A stretch of DNA of 64,000 bases from an uncultured Lachnospiraceae bacterium (GCA_910577645.1 CAJTOL010000012.1:22647-86646), one strand, 5' to 3'. Counted from the first letter of the stretch, positions 16,776 to 26,260 are shown. The notes: generated by a model not told the origin, from the sequence alone. Made by a program: numbers and translations.

Positions 16776-17609
16776 ATGGGAAATCCCAAAAAGTTAACAT
16801 TTTCCGGCGTAATGTTTTATGTTGTTAATATTGTTTACATGATTAATGTTTTCGGCATCTTACTGTCGGTTCTGGTCAATTCCTTTGGCGTAAAATGGCC
16901 CAATGGGGCCTGGCTGCCAGATGAATTTGGACTGAAATGGTGGGAATACTGCGGAGCTCACCACGAATTGGGTCAGCTGTTGTTTATGACCATGCTGGTA
17001 ACGGTTATTACCGTTTTGCTGTCTGTTGTTTTGGCATACCCGGCGGCCTTTATTATGGCAAAGCGGCAGTTTGCAGGTAAGAAGCTGATTAATGGCCTGT
17101 TTCTGCTTCCGGTTATTATTCCGCCTATCTGCTACGGTCTGCCCTTAGCTACCGTGCTTTACAAGGTAAACCTGGCAACTACTTTGGCAGGAGTGGTAAT
17201 TGCCAATATGATTCCTACTGTCTCCTACATGATTCTGGTTATTCTGCCCTTTATTGAGCAGGTAGGAGATAACGTAGAATTTGCCTCCAGGATGCTTGGG
17301 GCAAGCCGCCTCCAGTATTTTATCCGCATCCTGATTCCGCTTACCTTCCCGGGGCTCATGTCCGCAATTATGCTGTCAATTGTAAGAGTAATTTCTATGT
17401 TTGAGTTGACATTCCTGGTTTCCGGAGCCAAAACCCAGACCCTTGTTGTGGCCCTGTTTGCAGACGTCAATGCTCCCGGATACCGGCCAATCCAGATGAT
17501 TGATGCCCTGGCGGTAATTTTCTTTGCGGTAACGGTTATCCTGTTTATCATCTCTATGAAATTTGGAAGCCCCACATCTGTTTATTCACAGATTGGCAGC
17601 GAAAAATAG
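16776..17609 (+). CDS. ABC transporter permease 2
   Basis: A 277-residue PotC-like permease with six predicted spans and the EAA-type loop ASRMLGASRLQYFIRILIPL in its C-terminal half. The ATG at 16776 lies seven bases after GGAGGAGG; a TTG two codons earlier is too close to the ribosome site. It is the partner of permease 1 and is followed after 37 bases by the first TIM-barrel gene with no terminator. Confidence 0.92.
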   Translation: MGNPKKLTFSGVMFYVVNIVYMINVFGILLSVLVNSFGVKWPNGAWLPDEFGLKWWEYCGAHHELGQLLFMTMLVTVITVLLSVVLAYPAAFIMAKRQFAGKKLINGLFLLPVIIPPICYGLPLATVLYKVNLATTLAGVVIANMIPTVSYMILVILPFIEQVGDNVEFASRMLGASRLQYFIRILIPLTFPGLMSAIMLSIVRVISMFELTFLVSGAKTQTLVVALFADVNAPGYRPIQMIDALAVIFFAVTVILFIISMKFGSPTSVYSQIGSEK

Positions 17610-17646
17610 TCATTGCCGCAGAAATAAAACTTTGATGAGGTGAGAC

Positions 17647-18480
17647 ATGAAGAGAAAACAAATTGCCGGAATGAATCAGAATTACCGCCAGTATAGTTAC
17701 CGGTATTTTTTAGAGAGTATGCAGCTTGCCGGATATGAGAGTGTGGAGCTTTGGCTGGGAGCGCCTCACGTCTGGGTAGATTCAAGGGGATGGAACCAGG
17801 CCAAAACAATCGCCAGAGAAACCTGCAGAGCCGGACTTGAGATTGTATCTGTAACGACTCCCAGCGGCGGAGCATTCCAATATCAGTATGGAGCCCAGGA
17901 ACCTTTTCACCGGAAAAGGAGTATTGCCTATTTTCAAAACGGCGTCCGCATGACGGCAGAAGTGGGCGCGCCCCTGATGACGGTAAACAGTGGCTGGGGC
18001 TACTGGACGGACGAAGAAGATCAGGCTTTTGAAAAATCGGCCGAGATTCTCGGCGCAGTATGCCGTACAGCAGAGCAGGAGGGGATAACCATTGCTCTGG
18101 AATCCCTGACCAAAAAAGAATCTCTTATTGGCTACCGGATTGATCAGATTCAGCGTCTGGTAAAGGCAGTCAACAGCCCGGTATTAAAACTGATGGTAGA
18201 TCTGGATGCTGTTTGGTATTCCGGGGAGCCGGCCCAGATGTGGTTCGACCGTTTCGGTAAGGATCTGGTACACTGCCACTTTCAGGACGGAGATCGGACT
18301 CTGCCCTCAGACGGGCATTATGTCTGGGGCGGCGGAGAGTTTTGTTTAGAAAGGGAAATTGGGTGTTTGGAACGAAACGGCTATAAGGGAATCCTTACCC
18401 AGGAGATTTGCAACAGTCCGGATCCCAGAGCGGATGAAATCCGCAATATGCAGGTTTTAGAAAGCTTTTTGGAGGATTAA
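17647..18480 (+). CDS. Sugar phosphate isomerase/epimerase-like TIM-barrel protein
   Basis: A 277-residue xylose-isomerase-like barrel (AP endonuclease family 2 fold). The usual metal ligands are all present: Glu in ITIALESLT, Asp in LMVDLDAVW, His in DLVHCHFQD and Glu in ILTQEICNS. Members of this fold include tagatose/allulose 3-epimerases, hydroxypyruvate isomerase and IolE/IolI. It is the best candidate for the catalytic enzyme of this locus together with bicupin C. GATGAGGTGAG precedes the ATG. Confidence 0.85.
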   Translation: MKRKQIAGMNQNYRQYSYRYFLESMQLAGYESVELWLGAPHVWVDSRGWNQAKTIARETCRAGLEIVSVTTPSGGAFQYQYGAQEPFHRKRSIAYFQNGVRMTAEVGAPLMTVNSGWGYWTDEEDQAFEKSAEILGAVCRTAEQEGITIALESLTKKESLIGYRIDQIQRLVKAVNSPVLKLMVDLDAVWYSGEPAQMWFDRFGKDLVHCHFQDGDRTLPSDGHYVWGGGEFCLEREIGCLERNGYKGILTQEICNSPDPRADEIRNMQVLESFLED

Positions 18481-18483
18481 AGA

Positions 18484-19308
18484 ATGAGGGACGCCAATTT
18501 CGAAATTGTAAATACCAATGAACACTATTTTCGCTTCCCTTTGGACACTTTTGTGGAAAAACAGAAGGAGCTGGGGGGATCCCGCATTGTATTTTGGGCC
18601 AGCGTACCCCATCTCTGGGCGGATCAGTACGGTGTGGAGCCTCATGAAGAGATATTTACAAAATTTTTTGAAGCAGGTATTATTATAGAAGCAATCGCAG
18701 CAAGACCTTACAATTATACATTGTTTATGGATAACCGTTCCCTTTTGGGAGTACATAGTATGGCATATTACCGGGGACTTATTGATCTGGCGGCAGAGCA
18801 GGGGATTTCCCTGGTGGCAATAGAGCTGTGGGGGGCCCTGCGGGATAAGGACCGTTGCGAACAGTATCAAAATTGCTGCCAGGCCCTTAGAGCTTTGTGC
18901 CAATATGCAGGACAAAAAGGGATAAATCTGGCAGTGGGAAATGTTTCTTACAGTCATTCCGCTATGATAAATACTTTGCCGGAGCTTAAAAGTCTGCTGG
19001 AAGAAGCGGACTGCGAAAATCTGCTGGCGTTTATGGACTATGGAACAGCCTGGCAGAGGCATGAGAATGTTGAAATGTGGATCGATACCCTGGGACAGAG
19101 GCTGTGCATGATTTATCTGTCAAATGCCCGCAACGGCGGCAGCGGATATCCCCTCTCCCAGGGCTGCTGCGCTATCCAAAGGGATCTGGACAAGCTGAGA
19201 AAGGCAGGATTTTCCGGGGTGATTGCCTTGCGGATGAGCCAGGACTTTTGCCAGCAGGATCCGGCTTTGGTTGATGATGAAAATTGGAACTATTTAAATG
19301 GTAAATAA
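18484..19308 (+). CDS. TIM-barrel paralog lacking catalytic metal ligands
   Basis: A 274-residue protein of the same barrel fold, aligned with its neighbour by segments such as SRIVFWASVPHLWAD against SVELWLGAPHVWVD. The ligand positions are altered: INLAVGNVS replaces the Glu-containing strand, MDYGTAW keeps an Asp, MIYLSNARN has no His, and VIALRMSQD has no terminal Glu. It is therefore probably a non-catalytic partner or a binding protein. It begins three bases after the stop of the active paralog, using GGAGG inside that gene's last codons, so the two are translationally coupled. Confidence 0.75.
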   Translation: MRDANFEIVNTNEHYFRFPLDTFVEKQKELGGSRIVFWASVPHLWADQYGVEPHEEIFTKFFEAGIIIEAIAARPYNYTLFMDNRSLLGVHSMAYYRGLIDLAAEQGISLVAIELWGALRDKDRCEQYQNCCQALRALCQYAGQKGINLAVGNVSYSHSAMINTLPELKSLLEEADCENLLAFMDYGTAWQRHENVEMWIDTLGQRLCMIYLSNARNGGSGYPLSQGCCAIQRDLDKLRKAGFSGVIALRMSQDFCQQDPALVDDENWNYLNGK

Positions 19309-19310
19309 GT

Positions 19311-19330
19311 GCCCTTGTCCACTGAGGGTA
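19311..19330 (+). repeat. Third copy of the CCCTTGTCCACTGAG element
   Basis: GCCCTTGTCCACTGAGGGTA stands between the second TIM-barrel gene and the MATE gene. It matches the two arms of the inverted pair at 4510-4593 at 18 of 20 positions each. Confidence 0.5.
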
Positions 19331-19349
19331 TACAGAGGTGACAAACAGG

Positions 19350-20720
19350 ATGGTTTTAAGCGGGCATGCTTCTGATTCTGTAACAGATATGACTATAGGG
19401 AATGCCAGGGAACTGATTCTAAGATTCTCTGTTCCCCTGGTATTCGGAAATTTGTTTCAGCAGTTGTATTCTATTGTGGACGCAGTTGTGGTAGGGCGAT
19501 TTGTAGGGGTAGACGCGCTGGCCTCTATTGGCTGTATCAGCTGGGTGTGTTGGCTGATTAATGCTTTTTTAAGAGATACTGCCAATGCCTTCAGCATAGC
19601 GGCATCTATCCGGGTAGGAAGACAAAATAGCAGAGAATTCCTTCAGATTGTGTGGGCCGCCATTGTTATATGCGCCGTTCTGGGAATCCCGGTAACAGGG
19701 CTTTTGCTGGCAGCGGTTCCGCTTATAGTGGATGTGTTGAGCGTACAGCCCAATGTGGTGGAAATGACCAGGCAGTATTTGACAGTATTTATCCTGACCA
19801 TTCCTGCAGGCCTGATATATAATATTGCCGCCAGCCTTCTCAGAGCTTACGGAAACAGCCGTATTACCTTTCTGTCCATGACGGTTTCTACGATAGTAAA
19901 TATTGTGCTCGATCTGCTTTTTGTCCTGGTACTCCGGTGGGGAGTCCTGGGGGCAGCGGCCGCTACCTGGATCGCTCAGGTTATGGCCATGGCAACTGCT
20001 TTGCAGGCGGCTTTTCGGGAACCTGCTTTTCACATTGAAAAAGAAGATTTGCGCCTGCAGCCGGAACTTTTAAAGGAACTGTTCCGGCTGTGGCTGCCTA
20101 TGTTTTTCAACAGTTTGATTATTTCCTTTGGAGGCTTATTTGTAGAGAAACATACTAACCAGATAGGCTCCGCTTTTACTGCCGGCATCTCCGCATGTAT
20201 GAAGTTATTCAGCCTGCTGGAGGCCATTATAATGGCAATTCAGACCGGAGTGAGTGTATATGTGGGACAAAATCTGGGTGCGCGGCAGTATCGGAGGATT
20301 AAAACCGGCCTGGTTGAAATCGTAAAATTGGGGTTTGGACTGATAACTGCTATGATTTTACTGGTATTTGCTACGCAGCAGTGGATTTTGCCTCTGTTTC
20401 TTTCAGCAGAGAATCCGGAAGCCTATCAGAGAGCTTATGAAGCAGCAAGCGTCAATACCCACATCATTCTGCTGTCTATGCTGATTATGACGCCTATGTA
20501 TCTTCACAGGGTTACGATCCAGACTTTGGGATTCCCGGGATATGCGGCTGCGGCCGGAGTGATGCAGCTTATTATGCGGGTGGCGACAGTCCTTATAGGA
20601 CCGTCAGTAATAGGAGAATATGCCTATTTTATTCAAGACGGTATGGCGTGGCTGGTGTCATTGCCTATTGTAGCCATTCCCTGTTACCGTTTCCTGGGAG
20701 AAAAAATCAGGGAATCATAA
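19350..20720 (+). CDS. MATE-family efflux transporter 1
   Basis: A 456-residue multidrug-and-toxin-extrusion type transporter with twelve predicted membrane spans. SVPLVFGNLFQQLYSIVDAV and VVGRFVGVDALASIG near the N-terminus are typical of the family (DinF/NorM-like cluster in Clostridia). It follows the TIM-barrel genes by about 40 bases and may be read with them. The ATG at 19350 is preferred over a GTG at 19338 because AGAGGTG lies at a suitable distance. Its 3' end is only three bases from the convergent GntR gene. Substrate is unknown. Confidence 0.88.
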   Translation: MVLSGHASDSVTDMTIGNARELILRFSVPLVFGNLFQQLYSIVDAVVVGRFVGVDALASIGCISWVCWLINAFLRDTANAFSIAASIRVGRQNSREFLQIVWAAIVICAVLGIPVTGLLLAAVPLIVDVLSVQPNVVEMTRQYLTVFILTIPAGLIYNIAASLLRAYGNSRITFLSMTVSTIVNIVLDLLFVLVLRWGVLGAAAATWIAQVMAMATALQAAFREPAFHIEKEDLRLQPELLKELFRLWLPMFFNSLIISFGGLFVEKHTNQIGSAFTAGISACMKLFSLLEAIIMAIQTGVSVYVGQNLGARQYRRIKTGLVEIVKLGFGLITAMILLVFATQQWILPLFLSAENPEAYQRAYEAASVNTHIILLSMLIMTPMYLHRVTIQTLGFPGYAAAAGVMQLIMRVATVLIGPSVIGEYAYFIQDGMAWLVSLPIVAIPCYRFLGEKIRES

Positions 20721-20723
20721 ATT

Positions 20724-21467
20724 TTAAGGGTGATTGCCTGTTTTTGCCGCCGCCTGCTTCCGCCGGGACTGATATACGTCTTTATTAAATGGAATAATGT
20801 AGGTACACTCGTAATGGATCGCCTTGATGCGGCTGTAGATAAAAATGGTTCCGTCTTTTAACAGCCCGCGGGAGACAATGTCCATAGCAGGTGTGCCTTT
20901 CTTTGAATTCATCATTTCTGCCGCCTCACGGGAGAGGACGGCAGGGCGGTAGTTGGTCATAAAGTGGGAGATTTTATACTTCTTTTCCAAGACGTAATTC
21001 TGCACAGAGTCCTCAATGACCTCCCTGGGAAGCTCCGGAAACAGGCGGCAGGGCATCCAGGCAGTTTCCAGCTGGCTGATCTCATAGCGGACAATGCGGA
21101 GACGGCGGAATTCCCATACCAACTCATCCGGGGCCAGGTTAAAGATATTGATGAGCTTGGCAGTGGGGCGCACCTTTTTCCGGTAAATCAGTTTGGATTC
21201 CATATCCTCATAAGGAACCTCAGTGAGAGAATTGGAAATTAAAGGATTGCCCAAAGCCCGCTCCCGGATATAAATGCCATCTCCCTGAATGGATTCAATA
21301 AGACCAATGGCTTCCAGGCGCTTTAAGGCTTTCTGTATGGTAAAACGGGATACCTGGTAGGCGGCGGCTAAATCTCTCTGGGTAGGCAGCTTATTATGCC
21401 AGAATTTTTGCTGAAAAATCTTGCTGATCAAATCGGTTACGATAAATTCCGTTTTCTTTGAACTCAT
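20724..21467 (-). CDS. GntR-family regulator with UTRA domain
   Basis: A 247-residue regulator. The winged helix-turn-helix LPTQRDLAAAYQVSRFTIQK is at residues 27-46 and the C-terminal UTRA ligand domain includes LVWEFRRLRIV and HFMTNYRPAVLSREAAE. It lies 59 bases downstream of the enolase-superfamily gene on the same strand and is likely its regulator. AAGGAAAGAGA precedes the ATG. UTRA domains usually bind small sugars or sugar phosphates. Confidence 0.9.
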   Translation of the reverse strand: MSSKKTEFIVTDLISKIFQQKFWHNKLPTQRDLAAAYQVSRFTIQKALKRLEAIGLIESIQGDGIYIRERALGNPLISNSLTEVPYEDMESKLIYRKKVRPTAKLINIFNLAPDELVWEFRRLRIVRYEISQLETAWMPCRLFPELPREVIEDSVQNYVLEKKYKISHFMTNYRPAVLSREAAEMMNSKKGTPAMDIVSRGLLKDGTIFIYSRIKAIHYECTYIIPFNKDVYQSRRKQAAAKTGNHP

Positions 21468-21526
21468 TCTCTTTCCTTCCCCTTTAACAGGATGGCTGGT
21501 TTAAGGGAGAATCTCCCGGAAGATGC

Positions 21527-22663
21527 TTACGGGGTTACCAGAGTCCCGTCGGGAATCCGGCTCTGGGTCCACTCATGAGGCCGATAGATAACCGGGTATT
21601 TTACGATTTCTTCTTCATTAATATCAACGCCGATGCCTGGGCGGTCAATGGGATAGAAATATCCGTTTTCTACCTCATTGTAGCCGGGGAATACGGCTTT
21701 TATTTTGTCCTTTAACTGGATATTTTCCTGAATTGCAGCATTGTGCAGATGAATATTTAAGTGGGTGTTGACTGCCACGCCGATGGGAGTGATATCGGAG
21801 GGAGTATGCCATGCAATCCGAATGCCGAAAGCGTCACAAAAAGCTGCAATTTTTAAAGCCGGGGTGATTCCTCCAAGCTGGGAAACATGACAGCGAAGAA
21901 AATCGATTCTGCGGTTAACAATCAAATGTTTCCATTCCATGGGATTGTTAAACAGCTCTCCGGTGGCGACAGGGACAGAGCACTGACTGCGGAGCTGCTC
22001 CAGCCACTCATTTTGATCCGGAGCCAGTAAATCTTCGACGAAATAAGGTTTATAGCTTTCCAGATCCTTGGCAAACTGAATGGCCTGGTTGGGAAAGAGA
22101 CGTTCATGAACATCGTGAAGGATGTGAAAGGCGCTGCCGTACTTCTCCCTCAGCTTGGCAAACATATGGACCGTGTTCCGCATATAGTCATCCTGATTAA
22201 AATAAGTACCGGAAATAGGATGGGACGGGGTTTTCAGCTTGTCCGGAATTCCGCCGTAAAATCCCAGCTGGCAGCGGATATGCTCATAGCCTGCCTGGCG
22301 GATTCTGTCAATTTCAGAATACAAATCCTCCATAGTATCTGCTACTGCATGGGTGTAAGCGGGGATGGCAGTGCGCGCTTTCCCTCCCCAGAGCTGATAT
22401 AAAGGCATGTCGGCCAGCTTCCCTTTAATATCCCAAAGAGCCATGTCAATGCCGGAGACGGCATTATTGATAACAGGGCCATTTCTCCAATAGGAATTGA
22501 CCATCATCAGATTCCATAAATCCTCAATGTCATTGGCATCTCTTCCGATTAAAACAGGTTTTAAATACTCGTCTACTATAGTCTTGACTGCCAGGGGGCG
22601 CTGCTGGAAAGTGGCGCAGCCTACGCCGTACACTTCTTTATCTGTAAAGACCTTAACGGCCAC
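21527..22663 (-). pseudogene. RspA/ManD-type enolase-superfamily dehydratase gene, 5' end cut off
   Basis: The reading frame gives 378 residues from a GTG at 22663. Catalytic and metal residues of the mannonate/sugar-acid dehydratase group are present: Asp in HILHDVHERLF, Glu in YFVEDLLAP, Glu in VATGELFNN and His in IAWHTPSD. The same frame continues upstream as CYITNPERHNLVAVKV, the normal N-terminal strand, but at about 22695 the sequence becomes that of the opposing PTS gene. The first six to eight codons, the ribosome site and the promoter are therefore missing. It may be silent or translated weakly from the internal GTG. The GntR gene follows on the same strand. Confidence 0.75.
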
Positions 22664-22689
22664 CAGGTTGTGACGTTCCGGATTGGTAA

Positions 22690-22700
22690 TATAACATGGA
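22690..22700. other. Head-to-head truncation junction
   Basis: Within about ten bases the minus-strand enolase reading frame (codons for CYITNPE) meets the plus-strand PTS IIC reading frame (codons for DMVSGVF). Each gene lacks its own start region and no spacer lies between them. This marks a rearrangement breakpoint, or possibly an assembly join. Confidence 0.7.
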
Positions 22701-23742
22701 TATGGTTTCCGGCGTATTTGGGCCTATTGTGCCTGCTATTGCAGGGGCAGGAATGATAAAGGGGCTTATGGGCGGTTTGACAGCCCTGGGAATGATTACT
22801 AATACCACGGATACCTATAAAATTATTGATATGCTGGCCAGTGGTGTGTTTACCTTTCTTCCTTTTTTTATAGCGGCATCTGCGGCAAAGAAGTTTAAGA
22901 CTAACCAATACATTGCCATTGCCATGGCATCGATTATTATGTATCCCACTATGGTAGATGCGGCAAAAGCCGGGGAAATCAGCAATTTTCTTTTTGGAGG
23001 AGCGCTGCCTATTCCGGTATTTAACTATTCCGGATCGGTTATCCCTATTATTTTTTCCGTATTTGCTCTAAGCTATATTTATAAGTGGGTAGACAGGCTT
23101 GTGCCGGAAGCTGCCCGCACCGTTGTTACTCCCACCCTGACCATATTTATTTCCGGGTTTTTTACTTTAAGTGTGATTGGCCCGATTGGAATCTATTTAG
23201 GGAAAGCTTTGGCATGGATACTGGATGCGGTATTTGGAATCTCTCCGGTTTTTGCGGGATTTGTTATGGGAGTTATCCGGCCGGCTTCAATTCTGGTAGG
23301 TATGCACCATGCCATGACTCCCATTGCCCTGGAGAACTTTGCCACTAAGGGCTGGGATATGCTGATGCCCATGATGTTTATTGCCAATCTGGCAATCGTA
23401 GGCGCTGCCTGCGGCTGCTACTTTAAAGAAACGACCCAGAAGGAAAAATCTATTGTATTTTCTGCCGTATTATCCGGTATTTTAGGGATCACAGAGCCTG
23501 CGCTGTTCGGTGTGCTGACGAAGTACAAGAAAGGCTTTTTGGCCGCCACTATTGCAAGCTGTGCAGGAAGCATGATTATCGGCGGTTTTGGCGTAAAACT
23601 GTACGGGTACATTACCTCCAGCGTATTCAGCATTCCCGCTTATATCGGCCCTCATTTCCTGTGGGCTGCATTGGCCTGGTTGGTAACCCTTGTGTTATCT
23701 TTTACATTGTCTTATTTATTTGTGGTGAAAAATAGCTTGTAG
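22696..23742 (+). pseudogene. PTS IIC (glucose/sucrose superfamily) gene, IIB part and promoter missing
   Basis: A 348-residue open frame that starts in the middle of the family: DMVSGVFGPIVPAIAGAGMI is the first membrane span of IIC, normally preceded by a IIB domain of about 85 residues with the phosphorylated Cys. The rest of IIC is intact (ILVGMHHAMTPIALE; GITEPALFGVLTKYK) and ends without a IIA domain. The ATG at 22696 has no ribosome site and directly abuts the truncated enolase gene on the other strand. It is probably non-functional. Confidence 0.75.
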
Positions 23743-23875
23743 ATACCATACGAATGTAAAAGCCGATTTAAAAATAGGGGATTTTAAAGATGAGCCAAAT
23801 CTTACAGATAAAAAATCCCGGGAAATCCCACAAAATCTTATCGGACAAAGAAGTAATAGTATAACCTTCTACCCG

Positions 23876-24799
23876 TTATGAGCAGCCGTCACTATTGCCG
23901 TAGTGGCGGCCTTTGCTTTTTTTCAGATATTGATAAAGGGTCTCTGCCGCAAGGCTTTTTCCACGGGCTTTGTCAAAGATAATTTGTATAGAACGTTTTG
24001 GAATACGGCAATTAATGGGAATCTGAACCAGCTTCTTTTCTTTTAACAAAGGTAATGCCAGCTTTTGAGGGACAAAACCGATTCCAAAATTGTTTTCGAT
24101 AAGAGGCAGCATAAGATCCGATGTTGCAACCTCCATATCAGGTTCAAAATCTAGGCCGTATTCTGCAAAAAAGCCTTTGTAGAGGTGATAGGTGGCGCTT
24201 TCCCTGCCCAATCCAATGAGGGAATACTGTTTCATGTCTTTCAGCTCTAATGTGGTTTTACATAGATTTCTATACTGGGTTCCGCCTGCAAGTATTTCCT
24301 CATAATCCATTATTCTACTGCACGCGGCTGTTTCAGGCAGCTCAAAAGGAGTGGTGATAACAGCAAAATCTAAATTTCCTTTAATAAGGCATCTTATGGT
24401 TTCCGGAGTTGTATGGTTATGAATTTTTATTTTTATCTCAGGATATTCTAATCTGAAATTATGCAGTGCATCTAATAAAAAAAGATGAAGAGCTGTCTCG
24501 GTTGCTCCTACCTCAACGGTGCCGCAGCTTAGTGAATTCTGCCTGCCTATTTCCTGCTGTGCATTTAACAGATGATTGTACGCAATTTCTACATGGGAAT
24601 AGAGCAGCTCGCCTTTTTCTGTCAGGCTGATTCCTCTTGCTCCACGAATAAACAGGCAGCATCCCAGCTGGGATTCCAGCAGCTTCATAGTGCGGGTCAC
24701 ATTTGGCTGATTGCTGCCAAGGGCTGCCGCAGCTTTTGTTATGTTTTGATATTTTGCCACATAGTAAAAGATTTTATAGTATTCAAAATTTATATCCAT
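23876..24799 (-). CDS. LysR-family transcriptional regulator
   Basis: A 307-residue regulator with the N-terminal helix-turn-helix NITKAAAALGSNQPNVTRTM and a periplasmic-binding-like effector domain (VEVGATETALHLFLL to IGFVPQKLALPLL). The ATG at 24799 has GGAGAG 12-13 bases upstream; a TTG at 24820 inside the same ribosome site is rejected. It is divergent from the MATE gene at 24911 and may control it, as LysR proteins often regulate the divergent neighbour. The final eleven residues are encoded by a terminator-like hairpin and are probably not native to the family. Confidence 0.9.
   Translation of the reverse strand: MDINFEYYKIFYYVAKYQNITKAAAALGSNQPNVTRTMKLLESQLGCCLFIRGARGISLTEKGELLYSHVEIAYNHLLNAQQEIGRQNSLSCGTVEVGATETALHLFLLDALHNFRLEYPEIKIKIHNHTTPETIRCLIKGNLDFAVITTPFELPETAACSRIMDYEEILAGGTQYRNLCKTTLELKDMKQYSLIGLGRESATYHLYKGFFAEYGLDFEPDMEVATSDLMLPLIENNFGIGFVPQKLALPLLKEKKLVQIPINCRIPKRSIQIIFDKARGKSLAAETLYQYLKKSKGRHYGNSDGCS
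23884..23923 (+). terminator. Terminator identical in type to that at 2751-2779
   Basis: AGCCGTCACTA pairs with TAGTGGCGGC(T) with one G-U pair, followed by CTTTGCTTTTTTT. It terminates transcripts of the plus strand and is embedded in the last codons of the LysR gene, whose C-terminal residues GRHYGNSDGCS are encoded by it. The minus-strand copy at 2779-2751 differs by only a few bases. Confidence 0.7.
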
Positions 24800-24910
24800 A
24801 TATTTTTTATATCTCTCCAATATAACATATACATTTTTCGTATTTGATAAAATGAATTATAATACATTGGCGAAAAGATGTAAATGGAATTTGGAAAGGA
24901 TGTGGTTTTT

Positions 24911-26260
24911 ATGAATAAAGACTTAACTGTGGGAAAACCTGAGACGGTATTATGGAAATTTTGCCTTCCTTTGTTTGGCAGCATTATTTTCCAGCAGCTC
25001 TATAATATAGCAGACAGCCTTGTTGCAGGGAAATTTATCAGCGAAAACGCCCTGGCGGCGGTTGGAAACAGTTACGAAATTACATTAATTTTTATTGCCT
25101 TTGCCTTTGGCTGTAATATGGGCTGTTCTGTTGTGGTTTCCCAATTATTTGGCGCAAAGGAATACAGCAGGCTTAAAACCGCTGTAGCTACTGCCTGTAT
25201 TTTCAGCGGCGCTATCTGCGGGGCGCTGATGATCATGGGAATTTTGGGCTGCAATCCGCTGCTTCATTTGATTCGAACTCCCCAAGAAGTATTTTCAGAC
25301 TCAAAATTGTATCTTGACATCTACATATGGGGCCTTCCCTTTGTGTTTTTTTACAATATTGCAACTGGAATTTTCTCTGCCCTGGGGGATTCCAAAACCC
25401 CCTTCTATTTTCTTGCAGTATCCTCTACATCCAATATAGCAGTAGATATTTTGTTTGTGAAAGCGTTCCATATGGGGGTGGCAGGAGTGGCATGGGCAAC
25501 CTTTTTGTGTCAGGGAGTCAGCTGTATCATGGCAGTGATGGCCATATGGATAAGGCTTAGAAAGATTCCATGTCAGGGAAAGCCGGAATTATTTGACATG
25601 GATTTGCTGAAAAAGATTGCAGTAATTGCCATACCAAGTATTCTGCAGCAAAGCTTTATCTCCATAGGAAACATTTTGATTCAGAGTGTGATCAACGGAT
25701 TCGGCCCTTCTGTTATGGCAGGATATTCTGCTGCAGTAAAGTTAAATAATCTGGTAATTACCTCATTTACCACAATTGGCAACGGGATTTCCAATTATTC
25801 AGCGCAGAATCTGGGGGCCCGAAAATATGAACGGATAAGAGAAGGCTTTCTTGCAGGAATTAAAATGGTATGGTGCTTGTGTATTCCCTTCTGTATCCTT
25901 TACCTTTTTGGCGGAAAGTATCTCCTTCTTTTATTCATGGAAAAGGATTCCGCTGCGGCTTTGATGACAGGACAGCAATTTTTATGGATCTTGTCTCCCT
26001 TTTATTTGGTGGTGTCTGCAAAACTGGCTGCAGACGGGATTCTCCGGGGGATCAGCGCAATGGGGCAGTTTATGGCAGCTACATTTACGGACTTAATTCT
26101 GCGAGTGGTTTTAGCCTTTTTATTATCAGACTGGACAAAAAGCCCGGTAGGGATATGGTGTGCATGGCCGGTTGGCTGGACGCTGGCTGCGGCAATTTCT
26201 ATTTTCTTTTACCACAGAGAATACAAAAAATATTGTATAGACAATACTTTTTCTAAATGA
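24911..26260 (+). CDS. MATE-family efflux transporter 2
   Basis: A 449-residue transporter with twelve predicted spans and family segments PLFGSIIFQQLYNIADSL and GKFISENALAAVGNSYEI. The ATG at 24911 follows AAAGGA; the ATG at 24884 would add nine residues. It is divergent from the LysR gene, with 111 bases between the two starts, and is followed after 49 bases by a HAD phosphatase gene. Confidence 0.88.
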   Translation: MNKDLTVGKPETVLWKFCLPLFGSIIFQQLYNIADSLVAGKFISENALAAVGNSYEITLIFIAFAFGCNMGCSVVVSQLFGAKEYSRLKTAVATACIFSGAICGALMIMGILGCNPLLHLIRTPQEVFSDSKLYLDIYIWGLPFVFFYNIATGIFSALGDSKTPFYFLAVSSTSNIAVDILFVKAFHMGVAGVAWATFLCQGVSCIMAVMAIWIRLRKIPCQGKPELFDMDLLKKIAVIAIPSILQQSFISIGNILIQSVINGFGPSVMAGYSAAVKLNNLVITSFTTIGNGISNYSAQNLGARKYERIREGFLAGIKMVWCLCIPFCILYLFGGKYLLLLFMEKDSAAALMTGQQFLWILSPFYLVVSAKLAADGILRGISAMGQFMAATFTDLILRVVLAFLLSDWTKSPVGIWCAWPVGWTLAAAISIFFYHREYKKYCIDNTFSK

